Part shown: piece by piece, positions 21,671 to 31,986 of the stretch
Layout of the letters: every line of letters starts with the position of its first letter
Position numbering within the stretch: the stretch's first letter is position 1
NCBI RefSeq assembly: GCF_029894425.1
Contig: NZ_JARXYJ010000001.1
Coordinates: forward strand, 7,274,501 to 7,338,500
Length of the DNA: 64,000 nt
Direction: 5' to 3'
Source: Streptomyces sp. SAI-127
GTDB taxonomy: Bacteria > Actinomycetota > Actinomycetes > Streptomycetales > Streptomycetaceae
Position numbers and translations under genes: made by a program
Notes under the pieces: model-generated
What the model was told of the DNA's origin: nothing
The model's input: the letters and a program-made list of their open reading frames with translations, nothing else
The model's database searches: none

Positions 21671-23912
21671 TCTCCGCTGCCGACGCCGTGTCGCCGGCCG
21701 CTGTGAACAGTTCGTGTGCCCGGGTGAGGTGTTCGCGGGCCTCGGGGAGTTCGCCGCAGTGGCGCAGGGCCGTGGCGAGGCCGGTGAGGGCCTGGGCCTG
21801 GAAGCGGTCGAGGTCGCCGCGGGCGAGGGGCGTGGTGACGGTGCGGTAGGCCGCCACCGCCTCGGGCCATCGTTCGAGGGCCAGCAGGTCGTTCGCGATC
21901 TCGTGGCGGAGCAGGGTCTGGACGAACTCGGTCAGGCCGGGGACATCCCCGGCGGAGGTGTCGAGCAGGGCCCGGTGCAGGGCCAGCGCCTCCTCGGCAC
22001 GGCCGGATTCGCGCAGCGCCTTGCCGAGGACCCGCTGGGAGACCGCCTTCCCGGCGTTGTCGCCGACGGACTCGAAGAGCCGGATGGCCTTCGCGGCGGC
22101 CTCCGCGGCCTCCGCGGGCCGCTCCAGGCTCAGCCGGGCCCCGGTGATGTACGACCACGCCCAGGCCTGCTGGCCCTCGTCACCGGTCTCGATCGCCAAC
22201 TCCAGGGCCCTGCGGGCGAGTTGTTCGGCCCGTTCGTACTGGGACGCGCCGACCCCGTGGGCCCAGGCGAGGCAGTTCAGCTGGTGGGCCTCGGCCGCCC
22301 GGTCCCCCACGGCGGCCGCGGACCGGGCGCCGTACGAGAAGAGGGTTTGCCACTCGGGCCACTGGGGCCAGCGGTCGGAGAACCAGTACAGGGTGCGTGA
22401 GGTGTGCAGGATCTCCGCGTGCCGGCCCGCCGCGGACATCAGGGGCAGGGCGCCCGCCCAGTGGGAGCGTTCGGCGATCAGCCACTCCTCCGCATCCGCG
22501 GCGGACTCCGGGACGGAGGCGGCGGGTTCGCCCGCCCACGGCTCCGGCGCGCCCGGCGCCTCGAACATCCGGCCCGCCGCCGAGGCCGACCGCAACAACC
22601 AATCCGCCAGGCGCAGTTGGACTTCCCGGGCCGCCGACTCGGGCTCCTCGCCGTCGAGTCGCTCGCGAGCGAAGAGCCGCACGAGATCATGGAGGGCGTA
22701 CCGGCCGGGTGCGATCTCCTCCAGCAGGCCCCGGTCGACCAGGACGTCGAGAGCGTCCCCGGTGGTGAGCGGGTCGTCGCCGGTCAGGACGGCGGCGAGG
22801 TCGGGGCCGGTGTCATGGCCGGGGATGAGCGAGAGCCGGCGCAGCAGCAGCCGGTGCGGTTCGGTGAGTTGGCCGTAGGAGAGGGCGAGGGCGCCGCGTA
22901 CGGCGAGGTCGCCCGCGACCAGTCCGCTCAACCGGCGTTCCTCGTCCGCGAGGTGGCCCACCAGGCGGGCCGGGGTCCAGCTCGGGCGGCTGGAGAGGCG
23001 GTTGCCGACGATGCGCAGGGCCAGCGGGAGGTGTCCGCACAGCTCGGTCAGCCGGGTGATCGCCTCGGACTGCCCGTCGGTGCGCGGGGCGCCGAGGATC
23101 CGCTCCAGGAGGGTCGCCGACTCCCCGCCGCTGAGCCCGCCGAGCCTGATCCGGCGTACGCCTTCGAGACCGGCCAGCGGCCGTCTGCTGGTGACCAGCA
23201 CGAAACTGCCCTCGGCGTCCGGCAGCAGCGGCCTGGTCTGGGTCTCGTCGGCCGCGTCGTCGAGGACGACCAGCGCCCGCCGGGTCGCGAGCGTGGCCCG
23301 GTAGACGGCCTCCCGGGCCACCGGGTCGACCGGGATCCGGTCGGGCGGGTGGCCGAGCGCCACGAGCAGGAGGACCAGCGCCTCGGCGGCCGGCAGCGGG
23401 GAGTCGCTCATGCCGTGCAGCTGGACGCAGACGCTGCCGTCCGGGAAGGAGCCGGACAGGCGTCGTAGCGTTTCCGCGGCGAGCGTGGTCTTGCCCTGTC
23501 CGCCCGGCCCGAAGAGCACCACGGCACGCGTACGCGTGCCGGTGGCCAGGGACTCCAGCTCCGCGAGCTCCGGCTCCCGGCCGGTGAAGTCCGGGACGGT
23601 GCGCAGGAGATACGGCGGGGCCGGCGGGCCCCCGCGTTCCCGGCCGGCGTCGGCAAGCCGCTGGAGGCGCTCGCGCTGCTCGGTGTCGAGCCGGAGGGCG
23701 GCGGCGAGCGCGTCGACCGTACGGCGCTGTGGTCCCCGGCTGCGGCCGCGCTCCAGGTCGCCGAGGGCGCGGACGCTGACCCCGGACGCCCCGGACAGGT
23801 CCTCCAGGGTGAGCCGGGCGGTCCGGCGCAGGGAGCGCAGCATGACGCCGAAGGCGGTGCCGCCGTGCGGGATCTCGGTCTGCGGGACTTCAGGAGGGTG
23901 ACTGGTCATCAC
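21642..23912 (-). CDS. XRE HTH - NB-ARC ATPase - TPR regulator
   Basis: 756 aa. Order: XRE helix-turn-helix (about 20-75, LRSLRRTARLTLEDLSGASGVSVRALGDLERGRSRGP), NB-ARC/STAND ATPase (P-loop FGPGGQGKTT near 135, Walker B ALVVLDDAADET near 216, GLPLALR-like GHLPLALRIVGNRL), a helical region, and C-terminal TPRs (about 530-750, ending ETATTIERLG). This is AfsR-like architecture with XRE replacing the SARP domain. Such proteins are signal-responsive regulators of secondary metabolism. The start is GTG 23912 or ATG 23909. No Shine-Dalgarno is evident, and a leaderless transcript is possible. The 3' end abuts tandem repeats. Confidence 0.88.
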   Translation of the reverse strand: MMTSHPPEVPQTEIPHGGTAFGVMLRSLRRTARLTLEDLSGASGVSVRALGDLERGRSRGPQRRTVDALAAALRLDTEQRERLQRLADAGRERGGPPAPPYLLRTVPDFTGREPELAELESLATGTRTRAVVLFGPGGQGKTTLAAETLRRLSGSFPDGSVCVQLHGMSDSPLPAAEALVLLLVALGHPPDRIPVDPVAREAVYRATLATRRALVVLDDAADETQTRPLLPDAEGSFVLVTSRRPLAGLEGVRRIRLGGLSGGESATLLERILGAPRTDGQSEAITRLTELCGHLPLALRIVGNRLSSRPSWTPARLVGHLADEERRLSGLVAGDLAVRGALALSYGQLTEPHRLLLRRLSLIPGHDTGPDLAAVLTGDDPLTTGDALDVLVDRGLLEEIAPGRYALHDLVRLFARERLDGEEPESAAREVQLRLADWLLRSASAAGRMFEAPGAPEPWAGEPAASVPESAADAEEWLIAERSHWAGALPLMSAAGRHAEILHTSRTLYWFSDRWPQWPEWQTLFSYGARSAAAVGDRAAEAHQLNCLAWAHGVGASQYERAEQLARRALELAIETGDEGQQAWAWSYITGARLSLERPAEAAEAAAKAIRLFESVGDNAGKAVSQRVLGKALRESGRAEEALALHRALLDTSAGDVPGLTEFVQTLLRHEIANDLLALERWPEAVAAYRTVTTPLARGDLDRFQAQALTGLATALRHCGELPEAREHLTRAHELFTAAGDTASAAETATTIERLG

Positions 23913-23986
23913 GACAATTAGAACAAGCGCTTCCCACTTAGTTTCGCCTGTCCTTCTGCCTGGTGCTGAGCGGTCACTCCTGGTGA

Positions 23987-24853
<867 letters not shown>

Positions 24854-24872
24854 TTCCTGGAGAAGAGGGGGC

Positions 24873-25571
24873 TCACTCACGCCCCGAGGCGGTCACCGCC
24901 AGCACCGCCACCAGCCCCGCCGCGATCGCCAGCGGAATCCCGAGGCCGTGATGGAGCACCAGCCACGCGCCCAGCGTGGCCCCGGCGACCATCGCGATCA
25001 CGGACGCCGTACGGCGGGGCGAACGGATGCTGGCGCCGCCGCCGGCCCGGGAGTCGGCGGCGAGGCCGGTCAGCGTCATGGTCAGCACGGTCGTCGTCAG
25101 GTCAGGGACGCCGAGCTTGCGGACCGTGGCGTTGCGCAGGCCCATGGCGAAGGCCGTGACGGCGATGAGGGTGTAGGCGGTGGCCGTGGCGCCGGGCGCG
25201 GCGAAGGCGACCACCGCCGAGATCCCCAGCAGCACCGCCTCGGCGGCGAGCGTGAGCCGGACCCAGGTGCGCCGGGAGCCACCGCCGAGCCGTACGGCGC
25301 CCCGGCCACCCGCCGCCGCGCCCACGACGAAGGACCCCAGCGAGGTCAGCGTGTGCGCCACCGAGAAGCCGGGCGCCCCGGCCGCGGCGAACCCGAGCAC
25401 GACCACGTTGCCGGTCATGTTCGCGGTGAAGACGTGCTCCAGGCCCAGATAGCTGACCGCGTCGATCAGTCCGCTGACCACCGTCAGCCCCAACAGCACG
25501 GGCACCAGGCGCAGTCCTCGCGCCTCGGGATCGCCGGCCGTCTTGGGGTCGGTGCTGCTCTGTTCGCTCAT
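24873..25571 (-). CDS. YoaK family (DUF1275) membrane protein
   Basis: 232 aa with about six transmembrane helices. It carries the family signatures GLIDAVSYLGLEHVFTANMTGN (about 34-55) and GLRNATVRKLGVPDLTTTVLTMTLTGL (about 143-169). The function of the family is unknown; small-molecule transport or stress response is suspected. The ATG at 25571 has GGAG 5 nt upstream. It converges with the hydrolase gene. Confidence 0.88.
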   Translation of the reverse strand: MSEQSSTDPKTAGDPEARGLRLVPVLLGLTVVSGLIDAVSYLGLEHVFTANMTGNVVVLGFAAAGAPGFSVAHTLTSLGSFVVGAAAGGRGAVRLGGGSRRTWVRLTLAAEAVLLGISAVVAFAAPGATATAYTLIAVTAFAMGLRNATVRKLGVPDLTTTVLTMTLTGLAADSRAGGGASIRSPRRTASVIAMVAGATLGAWLVLHHGLGIPLAIAAGLVAVLAVTASGRE

Positions 25572-25674
25572 CGAGTCTCCGGGCGGCCGGACGGGCAGGG
25601 TGCACTCAAGTCCACCACGGATGCGGGGGACTCTCGGATGTCGGCATGACCTGCGCGTCCCTAGCGTCGAGGAC

Positions 25675-26922
25675 ATGAGTGATGAGACGCGCACATCCCA
25701 GGTGACACGGGCGAGTTGGCGTACGCGGCGGGGGCTCGCCGGAGCGGCGGCCCTGTTGCTCGCCGCCCTCGCCGCGGCCCCGGTGGCAGCTGCCGGTGAG
25801 CAGGCGCACCGGACGGGGCGCGGGGAGCTGGTCTCCGTCACCCCGGTCGCCGACCGGGACGCGGGGGCCGTCCGGGCGTTCCTGGACGGGCGGGGCGTCG
25901 CCACCGACTCCGTGCGGTACGGCGTACGGGCATACCGGCTGACGTACCGGACTGTCGACCCGCAGGGCGCACCCACCACCGCGACCGGGCTGCTGACGCT
26001 CCCCAAGGGCGGCGGCCACCGCCTCGACCTGGTCTCCGACACCCACGGCACGATGGTCCACCGCGACTACGCGCCCTCCGCGAGCGAGGACTTCGGGCGG
26101 GTGCCGTCGTATCTGAACGCGAGCGCGGGCCGTGCCGTGGCCGCGCCCGACTACCTCGGCCTCGGCAGGGGTCCGGGCCGGCATCCGTACATGGACACCG
26201 TCTCGTCGGTGACCGCCTCCCTCGACATGCTGCGCGCCGCCCGGACGGCCGCGGACCGGCTCGCGCGTCCGCTCACGGGGGACGTGTACGCGACGGGCTT
26301 CTCGCAGGGCGGCCAGGTCGCGATGGCGCTCGGCAAGGCGCTGGACGGGGGCGCCGACCGGCACTTCCGGTTGAAGGCGCTGGCGCCGGTCAGCGGCCCG
26401 TACGACGGCGAGGGCCAGGAGATGCCCGCGCTGTTCGACGGCCGCGTCAACGACATCAGCGGGGTCCTCTACATCTCCTACTGGCTGGTCGCGCAGAACC
26501 GACTGCACCCCTTCTACAAGGACCCGTCCGAGGTCTTCCGCGCGCCGTACGCGAGCCGGGTCGAGGGCCTCTTCGACGGAGACCACGAGGAGGAGGACGT
26601 CCTCGGGGGACTCGCGCCCTCGGTGAAGCAGCTGCTCACGCCCGCCTTCTACGAGCGTCTGCGGCACCCGTCCGGCGCCGTGCTGGACGCGATGCGCGCC
26701 GCCGACCACACCTGCGACTGGAAGCCGGAGGTGCCGGTGCGGCTGTACGCCGCTGCCGGCGACACCGACGTGCCCATCGGCAACACCCGGACATGCGCCC
26801 GCACCCTCGCAGGTCAGGGAGCGAGGGTGCGGGTGGTCGAGCAGGGAGCCGTGGATCACTTCGGCTCCCTCGCCGTGTCGGCACCGCAGGTGGTGCGGTT
26901 CTTCGACGGCGTCCGGGGGTGA
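25675..26922 (+). CDS. secreted lipase / alpha-beta hydrolase
   Basis: 415 aa with an N-terminal signal peptide (RRGLAGAAALLLAALAAAPVAAAGEQ, cleavage near residue 42). The hydrolase domain has the nucleophile elbow ATGFSQGGQVAM (about residues 202-213), and a late Asp/His pair in AAGDTDVPIGNT and AVDHFGSL. It resembles the secretory lipase (LIP)/prolyl-oligopeptidase-like lipases of actinomycetes. The ATG at 25675 follows GAGGAC closely. An upstream reading frame start lies inside the divergent YoaK gene and is unlikely. Confidence 0.85.
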   Translation: MSDETRTSQVTRASWRTRRGLAGAAALLLAALAAAPVAAAGEQAHRTGRGELVSVTPVADRDAGAVRAFLDGRGVATDSVRYGVRAYRLTYRTVDPQGAPTTATGLLTLPKGGGHRLDLVSDTHGTMVHRDYAPSASEDFGRVPSYLNASAGRAVAAPDYLGLGRGPGRHPYMDTVSSVTASLDMLRAARTAADRLARPLTGDVYATGFSQGGQVAMALGKALDGGADRHFRLKALAPVSGPYDGEGQEMPALFDGRVNDISGVLYISYWLVAQNRLHPFYKDPSEVFRAPYASRVEGLFDGDHEEEDVLGGLAPSVKQLLTPAFYERLRHPSGAVLDAMRAADHTCDWKPEVPVRLYAAAGDTDVPIGNTRTCARTLAGQGARVRVVEQGAVDHFGSLAVSAPQVVRFFDGVRG

Positions 26923-26935
26923 TGCGTGCGGCGGC

Positions 26936-27355
26936 TCAGTACCAGCCGTTGGCCTGCCAGAAGGCCCAGGCGGCGGTCGGGCTGCCGTAGCGGGAGTTCA
27001 TGTAGTCCAGGCCCCACTTGATCTGGGTCTTGGCGTTGGTCTTCCAGTCCGAGCCGGCGGCGGCCATCTTCGAACCGGGCAGGGCCTGGACCAGGCCGTA
27101 GGCGCCGGAGGAGGAGTTCATGGCGTCGACGTCCCAGCCGCTCTCGTGCTCGACGATCTTGCTGAACGCGGCGTACTGCGCGGCGTTCGGGATCATCTTG
27201 TGCGCGATGGCCTTGGCCTGGGCGGGCGAGTTGGTGGTGGCCGCCTGAGCCGGCGCCGCGGTCAGGACCAGGCCGGCGGTGGCGGCGGCCATCGCGACGG
27301 TGGTGATGGCCTTCTTCGGGGAAGAGATGCGGCGGGCGATACGGGAGACGGACAC
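26936..27355 (-). CDS. secreted lytic-transglycosylase-like wall protein
   Basis: 139 aa. The signal peptide (AITTVAMAAATAGLVLTAAPAQAA, cleavage near 39) precedes a compact SLT/aggregation-promoting-factor-like domain: FSKIVEHESGWDVDAMNSSSGAYGLVQALPGSKMAAAGSDW ... WGLDYMNSRYGSPTAAWAFWQANGWY. The Glu in HESGW is the presumed catalytic acid. Short single-domain enzymes like this remodel peptidoglycan. The GTG at 27355 has AAAGG 7 nt upstream. It converges with the lipase gene, only 13 nt apart. The 285-bp upstream gap shows no riboswitch I can support. Confidence 0.87.
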   Translation of the reverse strand: MSVSRIARRISSPKKAITTVAMAAATAGLVLTAAPAQAATTNSPAQAKAIAHKMIPNAAQYAAFSKIVEHESGWDVDAMNSSSGAYGLVQALPGSKMAAAGSDWKTNAKTQIKWGLDYMNSRYGSPTAAWAFWQANGWY

Positions 27356-27640
27356 GGAGAACCTTTTCTTCGGGGACGTGGCTGCCGCTCGCAGACCCGG
27401 GGGACGTGCGTCGGCGCCGAGGCCCGTGGGCTTGTCGGCGCCGTGCGACGTGGTCCAGAGAAACAGGCTCGGAAGACGTCCGCAATGACCCCTTTTACTA
27501 GTTGTGGTCGAATCGCCGGGAAAGGGTACCCGTGTGACTTGGCTCTCAAAGCGCAGGTCAGAGGGGGTGCAGAGTGGGCGTTATGTCTGAAATATTCCTA
27601 CTGCTCCCGCTAGTAGGTGAGCTGCGTCATGTGGGGTGGT

Positions 27641-28450
27641 TCACCGCTCGGACGCCTCGAATGTGACCTGGGCCTCGAAGGCGGCGCGCCGGGTGGCCCG
27701 GCGGAGCGCCCTGAGGAGGGCCGGGCCGAGGGTGAGCGTCAGGACGACGGTCACCAGGGCCCGGCCGAGGTCCCAGCCGAGGGACGTGGCCAGGCAGTAC
27801 GTGACGAAACGGGCCAGGTTGGCGGGGACGCCGGCGTGCGGGTCGAAGGCGATGTTCGAGGCCAGGGCGCCCATGAACGGCCAGCCGGCCATGTTCATGG
27901 CGGTGCCATAGGCGAAGGCGGCGAAAAAGCCGTACACCGCGAGGAGGCGGACCTCGGCGCGGCCCCTGGTGCGGTCGGGGCCCGGCAGCAGGCCCGCGCC
28001 CATCGTGAACCAGCCCATCGCCAGCATCTGGAACGGCATCCACGGACCCACCCCGCCCGTGAGCAGGGCGGACGCGAACATCGTGACGTTGCCGAGCACG
28101 AAGCCGAAGCCGGGGCCGAGAACCCGGCCGCTGAGCACCATCAGGAAGAACATCGGCTCGATGCCGGCGGTACCCGCGCCGATCGGTCTGAGTGCGGCAC
28201 CGGTCGCGGCGAGCACCCCGAGCATGGCCACGGCCTTGGGGCCAAGCCCCGACTCCGCGATCGCCGCCGCGACCACCGCGACGAGCAGGACGAGCAGTCC
28301 GGCGAAGAGCCAGGGGGCGTCCTGGGCGTGAGTGCCGACCCGGGAGGTGGGCGGGGCGAGGAAGGGCCAGCCGAAGGCGACCACACCCACGGCGCTGACC
28401 AGGGCGAGGGTGAGGAGGGAGCGGGGTCCGAGGCGCACGGCCCGGGTCAT
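27641..28450 (-). CDS. ECF transporter S component (probable cobalamin, CbrT-like)
   Basis: This 269-aa membrane protein has about seven transmembrane helices and an S-component core (GAALRPIGAGTAGIEPMFFLMVLSGRVLGPGFGFVLG ... GPWMPFQMLAMGWFTMGAGLLP). It would bind the vitamin in the membrane and partner with the T and A proteins encoded just upstream. Its ATG at 28450 overlaps the ATPase stop (ATGA), with GAGGAAGG upstream. It is the last gene of a five-gene operon led by a cobalamin riboswitch, so B12 or a corrinoid is the best substrate guess. Confidence 0.85.
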   Translation of the reverse strand: MTRAVRLGPRSLLTLALVSAVGVVAFGWPFLAPPTSRVGTHAQDAPWLFAGLLVLLVAVVAAAIAESGLGPKAVAMLGVLAATGAALRPIGAGTAGIEPMFFLMVLSGRVLGPGFGFVLGNVTMFASALLTGGVGPWMPFQMLAMGWFTMGAGLLPGPDRTRGRAEVRLLAVYGFFAAFAYGTAMNMAGWPFMGALASNIAFDPHAGVPANLARFVTYCLATSLGWDLGRALVTVVLTLTLGPALLRALRRATRRAAFEAQVTFEASER

Positions 28451-30192
28451 GGCAGGGCCTTCCTCACCTGGGTCACCGTGAGCCACCGCTGAGGGGCGAG
28501 GATCTTGCTGACCTGCGGGGCGAAGGAGGGTGAGGCCGTGATGACGTCCGCCGCCGGGCCGTCGGCGATCACCTCGCCCTCGGCCAGCAGGATCACCCGG
28601 TGGGCGAGCTCGGCGGCGAGTTCCACGTCGTGGGTGGCCAGCATGATCGCGTGGCCGGTGGCGGCGAGTTCCCTCAGCAGGCCGACGAGACGGGCCTTCG
28701 CGGCGTAGTCCAGGCCGCGGGTCGGTTCGTCGAGGAGCAGGAGGGGCGGGCGGGCGGCCAGGACCACGGCGAGGGCGAGCGCGAGCCGCTGTCCTTCGGA
28801 GAGATCGCGGGGGTGGGTGTCGTCGGTCACGCCGGGGAGGAGGTCGTCGACGAGTGCGCGGCAGGTGCCTGGTGTTGTTTGGGCGTCGGTGTCCGCGGCT
28901 CGGCATTCTGCGGCGACCGTGTCGGCGTACAGGAGGTCGCGGGGTTCCTGGGGTACGAGGCCCACGCGGCGTACGAGGTCCTGCGGGGCGGTGCTGTGGG
29001 GCTGGGCGCCGCCTACGTGGACGGTGCCGGTGGAGGGCTCGACGAGGCCTACCAGGGTGTTGAGGAGGGTGGACTTTCCGGCGCCGTTGCGGCCCATGAG
29101 GGCGATGGTCTCGCCGGGGCGGACGGTGAGGTCGATGTGGCGCAGGGCCTGGACGCGGGCTCTTCGGACGGAGAGGGCCTGGACTTCGGCGGTGAGGGGG
29201 GTCGTGCTGGGCGTGGGGCGACTGCGGCGGGGACGCCAACGACGGAATGCCCGGCCTTCGGCCGGGATGCTGTTCCCACCCGCACCACCCGTGCGGCTTT
29301 CGTCGCCGGGTGCGGGTGGCCCCTGTGGGGCGGTCTCGCCGTTGGCGGCTGCGGGTGCGTTGTCCATGGGCGTGCGCCCGGACAGCCGCTCCCGCAGTTC
29401 GCCCGCCCTGCGCCGCGCGTCCCGCACCGTCAGCGGCAGGGGAGCCCAGCCCGCCAGCCGGCCCAGGTCCACCACCGGCGGATATACCGGGGATACGGCC
29501 ATCATCTCGGCCGGGGTGCCGAAGACCGGTGCTTCCCCGCGGGCGGGCAGGAGGGCGACCTGGTCGGCGTACTGGATGACACGTTCCAGGCGGTGTTCGG
29601 CCATGAGGACCGTGGTGCCCAGATCGTGGACCAGCCGTTGGAGGACGGCGAGGACCTCCTCCGCCGCCGCGGGGTCCAGGGCCGACGTCGGCTCGTCCAG
29701 GACCAGGACCCGGGGATGCGGGGTGAGCACCGAGCCGATCGCCACGCGTTGCTGCTGGCCGCCGGAGAGGGTGGCCAGCGGGCGGTCGCGCAGGGGCGCC
29801 AGGCCCAGCAGGTCCAGGGTCTCCTCCACCCGGCGGCGCATCACCGTCGGCGACAGTCCCAACGACTCCATGCCGTAGGCGAGTTCGTCCTCCACGGTGT
29901 CCGTCACGAAGTGGGACAGCGGATCCTGGCCCACCGTGCCGACCACATCGGCCAGTTCGCGCGGCTTGTGGGTACGGGTGTCGCGGCCGGCCACCGTGAC
30001 CCGGCCGCGCAAGGTGCCGCCGGTGAAATGCGGGACGAGCCCGCTGACCGCGCCGAGGATCGTGGACTTGCCGACCCCCGACGGGCCCACGAGCAGCACG
30101 AGTTCCCCCTCCGGCACCTCGAAGTCGACACCCTGGACGGTGGGTTCGGATGCCCCGTCGTACGTCACGGAGACATCCTCGAAGCGGATCAC
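28447..30192 (-). CDS. ECF transporter ATPase, two fused ABC domains
   Basis: 581 aa. Domain 1 (about 1-230): Walker A GPSGVGKST, signature LSGGQQQR, Walker B VLVLDEPTSALD. Domain 2 (about 335-570): Walker A GRNGAGKST, signature LSEGQRL, Walker B LLLLDEPTRGLD. A ~90-residue, probably flexible linker joins them. Both sites look intact, so it replaces separate EcfA1/EcfA2 subunits. The GTG at 30192 overlaps the EcfT stop (GTGA), with AAGGAG 8 nt upstream. It energises the corrinoid ECF transporter. Confidence 0.92.
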   Translation of the reverse strand: MIRFEDVSVTYDGASEPTVQGVDFEVPEGELVLLVGPSGVGKSTILGAVSGLVPHFTGGTLRGRVTVAGRDTRTHKPRELADVVGTVGQDPLSHFVTDTVEDELAYGMESLGLSPTVMRRRVEETLDLLGLAPLRDRPLATLSGGQQQRVAIGSVLTPHPRVLVLDEPTSALDPAAAEEVLAVLQRLVHDLGTTVLMAEHRLERVIQYADQVALLPARGEAPVFGTPAEMMAVSPVYPPVVDLGRLAGWAPLPLTVRDARRRAGELRERLSGRTPMDNAPAAANGETAPQGPPAPGDESRTGGAGGNSIPAEGRAFRRWRPRRSRPTPSTTPLTAEVQALSVRRARVQALRHIDLTVRPGETIALMGRNGAGKSTLLNTLVGLVEPSTGTVHVGGAQPHSTAPQDLVRRVGLVPQEPRDLLYADTVAAECRAADTDAQTTPGTCRALVDDLLPGVTDDTHPRDLSEGQRLALALAVVLAARPPLLLLDEPTRGLDYAAKARLVGLLRELAATGHAIMLATHDVELAAELAHRVILLAEGEVIADGPAADVITASPSFAPQVSKILAPQRWLTVTQVRKALP

Positions 30193-31364
30193 GACGACGG
30201 CTCCTTGGGCGTGGGGGAGAGGAAGGCCGGCAGCAGGCCGAGCAGGACGGCCGCGGCGGGCAGGAGTGGCAGGGTGGGGGCGACGAGCGGCACCACGCCC
30301 GGATGCAGGGCCGCAGGATCGGTGGCGCCCGCGAGGAACATCGCCGCCGCCACGGCCGCGCCGGAACCGGCGACCAGGAAGGACCGGACGTCCCAGCGGT
30401 CCGGGCGGTAACGGGTGCGCGGGGTACGGCGCCCGCCCAGCCGCAGACCCGCCAGGGCGGCGGCGAGGCCGGCGAGCAGGACGGGGATGCCGTACGTGCC
30501 GCCCTCGGCGGTGAGGAGTCCGTACGTTCCCGCGCAGACACCGAGCAGGCCACCGAGGGTGAGCGCGGTGGTCGTACGGCGGACTCGGGGCGGGACCTCG
30601 GCCGTACGGCCGTAGCCGCGGGCGTCCATTGCCGCGGCGAGGGCGACCGAGCGCTCCAACGCGCCCTCCAGCACCGGGAGTCCGACCTGGAGGAGACCGC
30701 GGATGCCGGTGTCCGGGCGGCCTCGGAGGCGGCGGGCGGAGCGGAGGCGCTGGACGTCGGCGATGAGATGGGGGGCGAAGGTCAGGGCCACCACCACGGC
30801 GACGCCGAGTTCGTAGAGGGCGCCGGGGAGGGACTTGAGGAGGCGGTGCGGGTTGGCGAGGGCGTTCGCCGCGCCCACGCAGATGAGGAGGGTCGCCAGT
30901 TTCAGGCCGTCGTAGAGGGCGAAGACGAGGGACTCCGCGGTGACCCTGCCGCCCAGCCGGATGCCCTGCGCCCAGTCGGGGAGGGGGAGTTCGGGGAGGG
31001 TGACGAGCACATGCGTGCCGGGTATGGGGGAGCCCAGGGTGATCGCGAAGAGGAGGCGGACCAGGAGGACGGCGAGGGCGAGTTTGACGAAGGCGGCGTA
31101 GGAGTGGGACCAGGGCGTGGGGCGGCGGCAGGTCGCCACCACGTACGCGGAGGTGGCGATGAGGAGGGCGAGGAGGAGGGGGTTGGTGGTGCGGGTCGCC
31201 GCTATCCCGAGGGAGAGGGACCACAGCCACCAGGCGCCGGGGTGCAGGGGCGCGGGGCGGTGGACCTGGGCCGGGGTGGGTGCGCTCGCCGGTGCCGGTA
31301 GGGTGCCGCCCGTTTTCGCGGCGGCGGCACGACCGCCGGCAGGCCGCGCGGGTGCGTTACGCAT
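30189..31364 (-). CDS. ECF transporter T component (CbiQ/EcfT)
   Basis: 391 aa, longer than the usual ~260 because of an N-terminal ~45-residue Ala/Pro-rich extension and extra C-terminal helices. The coupling motif region is visible (ALERSVALAAAMDARGYGRT, the EcfT Ala-Arg-Gly helix that docks on the ATPase), as is the conserved ANPHRLLKSLPGALYELGVAVVVALTFAPHLI. It starts at ATG 31364, overlapping the upstream SCO2322-like gene by 8 nt, and ends overlapping the ATPase gene. It forms the energising module of the operon. Confidence 0.9.
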   Translation of the reverse strand: MRNAPARPAGGRAAAAKTGGTLPAPASAPTPAQVHRPAPLHPGAWWLWSLSLGIAATRTTNPLLLALLIATSAYVVATCRRPTPWSHSYAAFVKLALAVLLVRLLFAITLGSPIPGTHVLVTLPELPLPDWAQGIRLGGRVTAESLVFALYDGLKLATLLICVGAANALANPHRLLKSLPGALYELGVAVVVALTFAPHLIADVQRLRSARRLRGRPDTGIRGLLQVGLPVLEGALERSVALAAAMDARGYGRTAEVPPRVRRTTTALTLGGLLGVCAGTYGLLTAEGGTYGIPVLLAGLAAALAGLRLGGRRTPRTRYRPDRWDVRSFLVAGSGAAVAAAMFLAGATDPAALHPGVVPLVAPTLPLLPAAAVLLGLLPAFLSPTPKEPSS

Positions 31365-31986
31365 GCCGGCGGCGCCTCGCCTGCCATACTGCCGCCGCGC
31401 CCAACGCCACCACGCCCGCTGCTCCCACCCACAGGCCCACCGACGGGCCGCCGTCCTGCTTTTTCTCGGCGGGCGCCGGCCTCGTCGCTCCCGTCACCTG
31501 CTCCCCGCACCCCGTCTGCGGATACCCCGCGATCGCGCACAGCAGGGCGTTGGTGTTGTAGCGCAGCGGCTTGGCGGCAGTTGCCAGGGCCTCCGCGGTC
31601 GTCGCGTCGCGGGGTACCACCGCGCACTCGGTGCGCCGGGCCGGGGGTGTCTCGCCGGACGGGGCGTCCGAAGCCGTACCGAAGTCGATGACCAACGCCA
31701 CGCGCTTACGGCCGTCCCGTGCCGCCGTGTCCCCGCAGATCGCCGTGAACGAGGCCGGCCCGCGGGGCGTGTCCGCGTCCGCCGAGTCCTCGCTCACCGC
31801 GAAGCGGAAGCCCTGGACGTCGCCGTCGGAGGGGACCGTCGTCGAGGGGCCCTCGGTGGCGTAGGTCCAGGTCGAGCCGGTGCGGTCCCAGAAGGACCAG
31901 TAGCGGTACCCGGCGGCGTGGGCCGGGCTCGCGGTGGCCAGGAGGAGGCCCGCCAGGAGGGAGAGGAGGAGTGCCCGCCGGGTCAC
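31357..31986 (-). CDS. SCO2322-family secreted, C-terminally anchored protein
   Basis: 209 aa. Signal peptide (ALLLSLLAGLLLATASPAHAA, cleavage near 25), an exported domain (YRYWSFWDRTGSTWTYATEG ... GFRFAVSEDSADADTPRG ... ALLCAIAGYPQTGCGEQ) and a C-terminal transmembrane helix with a basic tail (VGLWVGAAGVVALGAAAVWQ, then ARRRRHA). Cysteines could form external disulfides. The GTG at 31986 overlaps the stop of the upstream toroid gene (GTGA). No function is assigned to this family. The operon position suggests a surface component of corrinoid capture. Confidence 0.85.
   Translation of the reverse strand: MTRRALLLSLLAGLLLATASPAHAAGYRYWSFWDRTGSTWTYATEGPSTTVPSDGDVQGFRFAVSEDSADADTPRGPASFTAICGDTAARDGRKRVALVIDFGTASDAPSGETPPARRTECAVVPRDATTAEALATAAKPLRYNTNALLCAIAGYPQTGCGEQVTGATRPAPAEKKQDGGPSVGLWVGAAGVVALGAAAVWQARRRRHA

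Noticed and set aside
23920..23945. KstR-like half site before the NB-ARC regulator
   Set aside because: GTTCTA is present but the AAC half is replaced by CGC.
27356..27640. ydaO (c-di-AMP) riboswitch before the SLT-like wall protein
   Set aside because: Such switches often precede cell-wall hydrolases in Streptomyces, but the conserved core segments (GGGGAACC-like and GGGGTGAA-like) are absent here.
27641..30553. 970-codon open frame on the minus strand
   Set aside because: Only its 3' part (from ATG 28450) is real; the rest is an out-of-frame shadow of the double ABC ATPase, rich in Arg/Pro.
28447..31230. 927-codon frame as one giant ATPase
   Set aside because: The first ~345 codons overlap the EcfT gene and read as Pro/Arg-rich shadow. 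The GTG at 30192 with its Shine-Dalgarno starts the ATPase.
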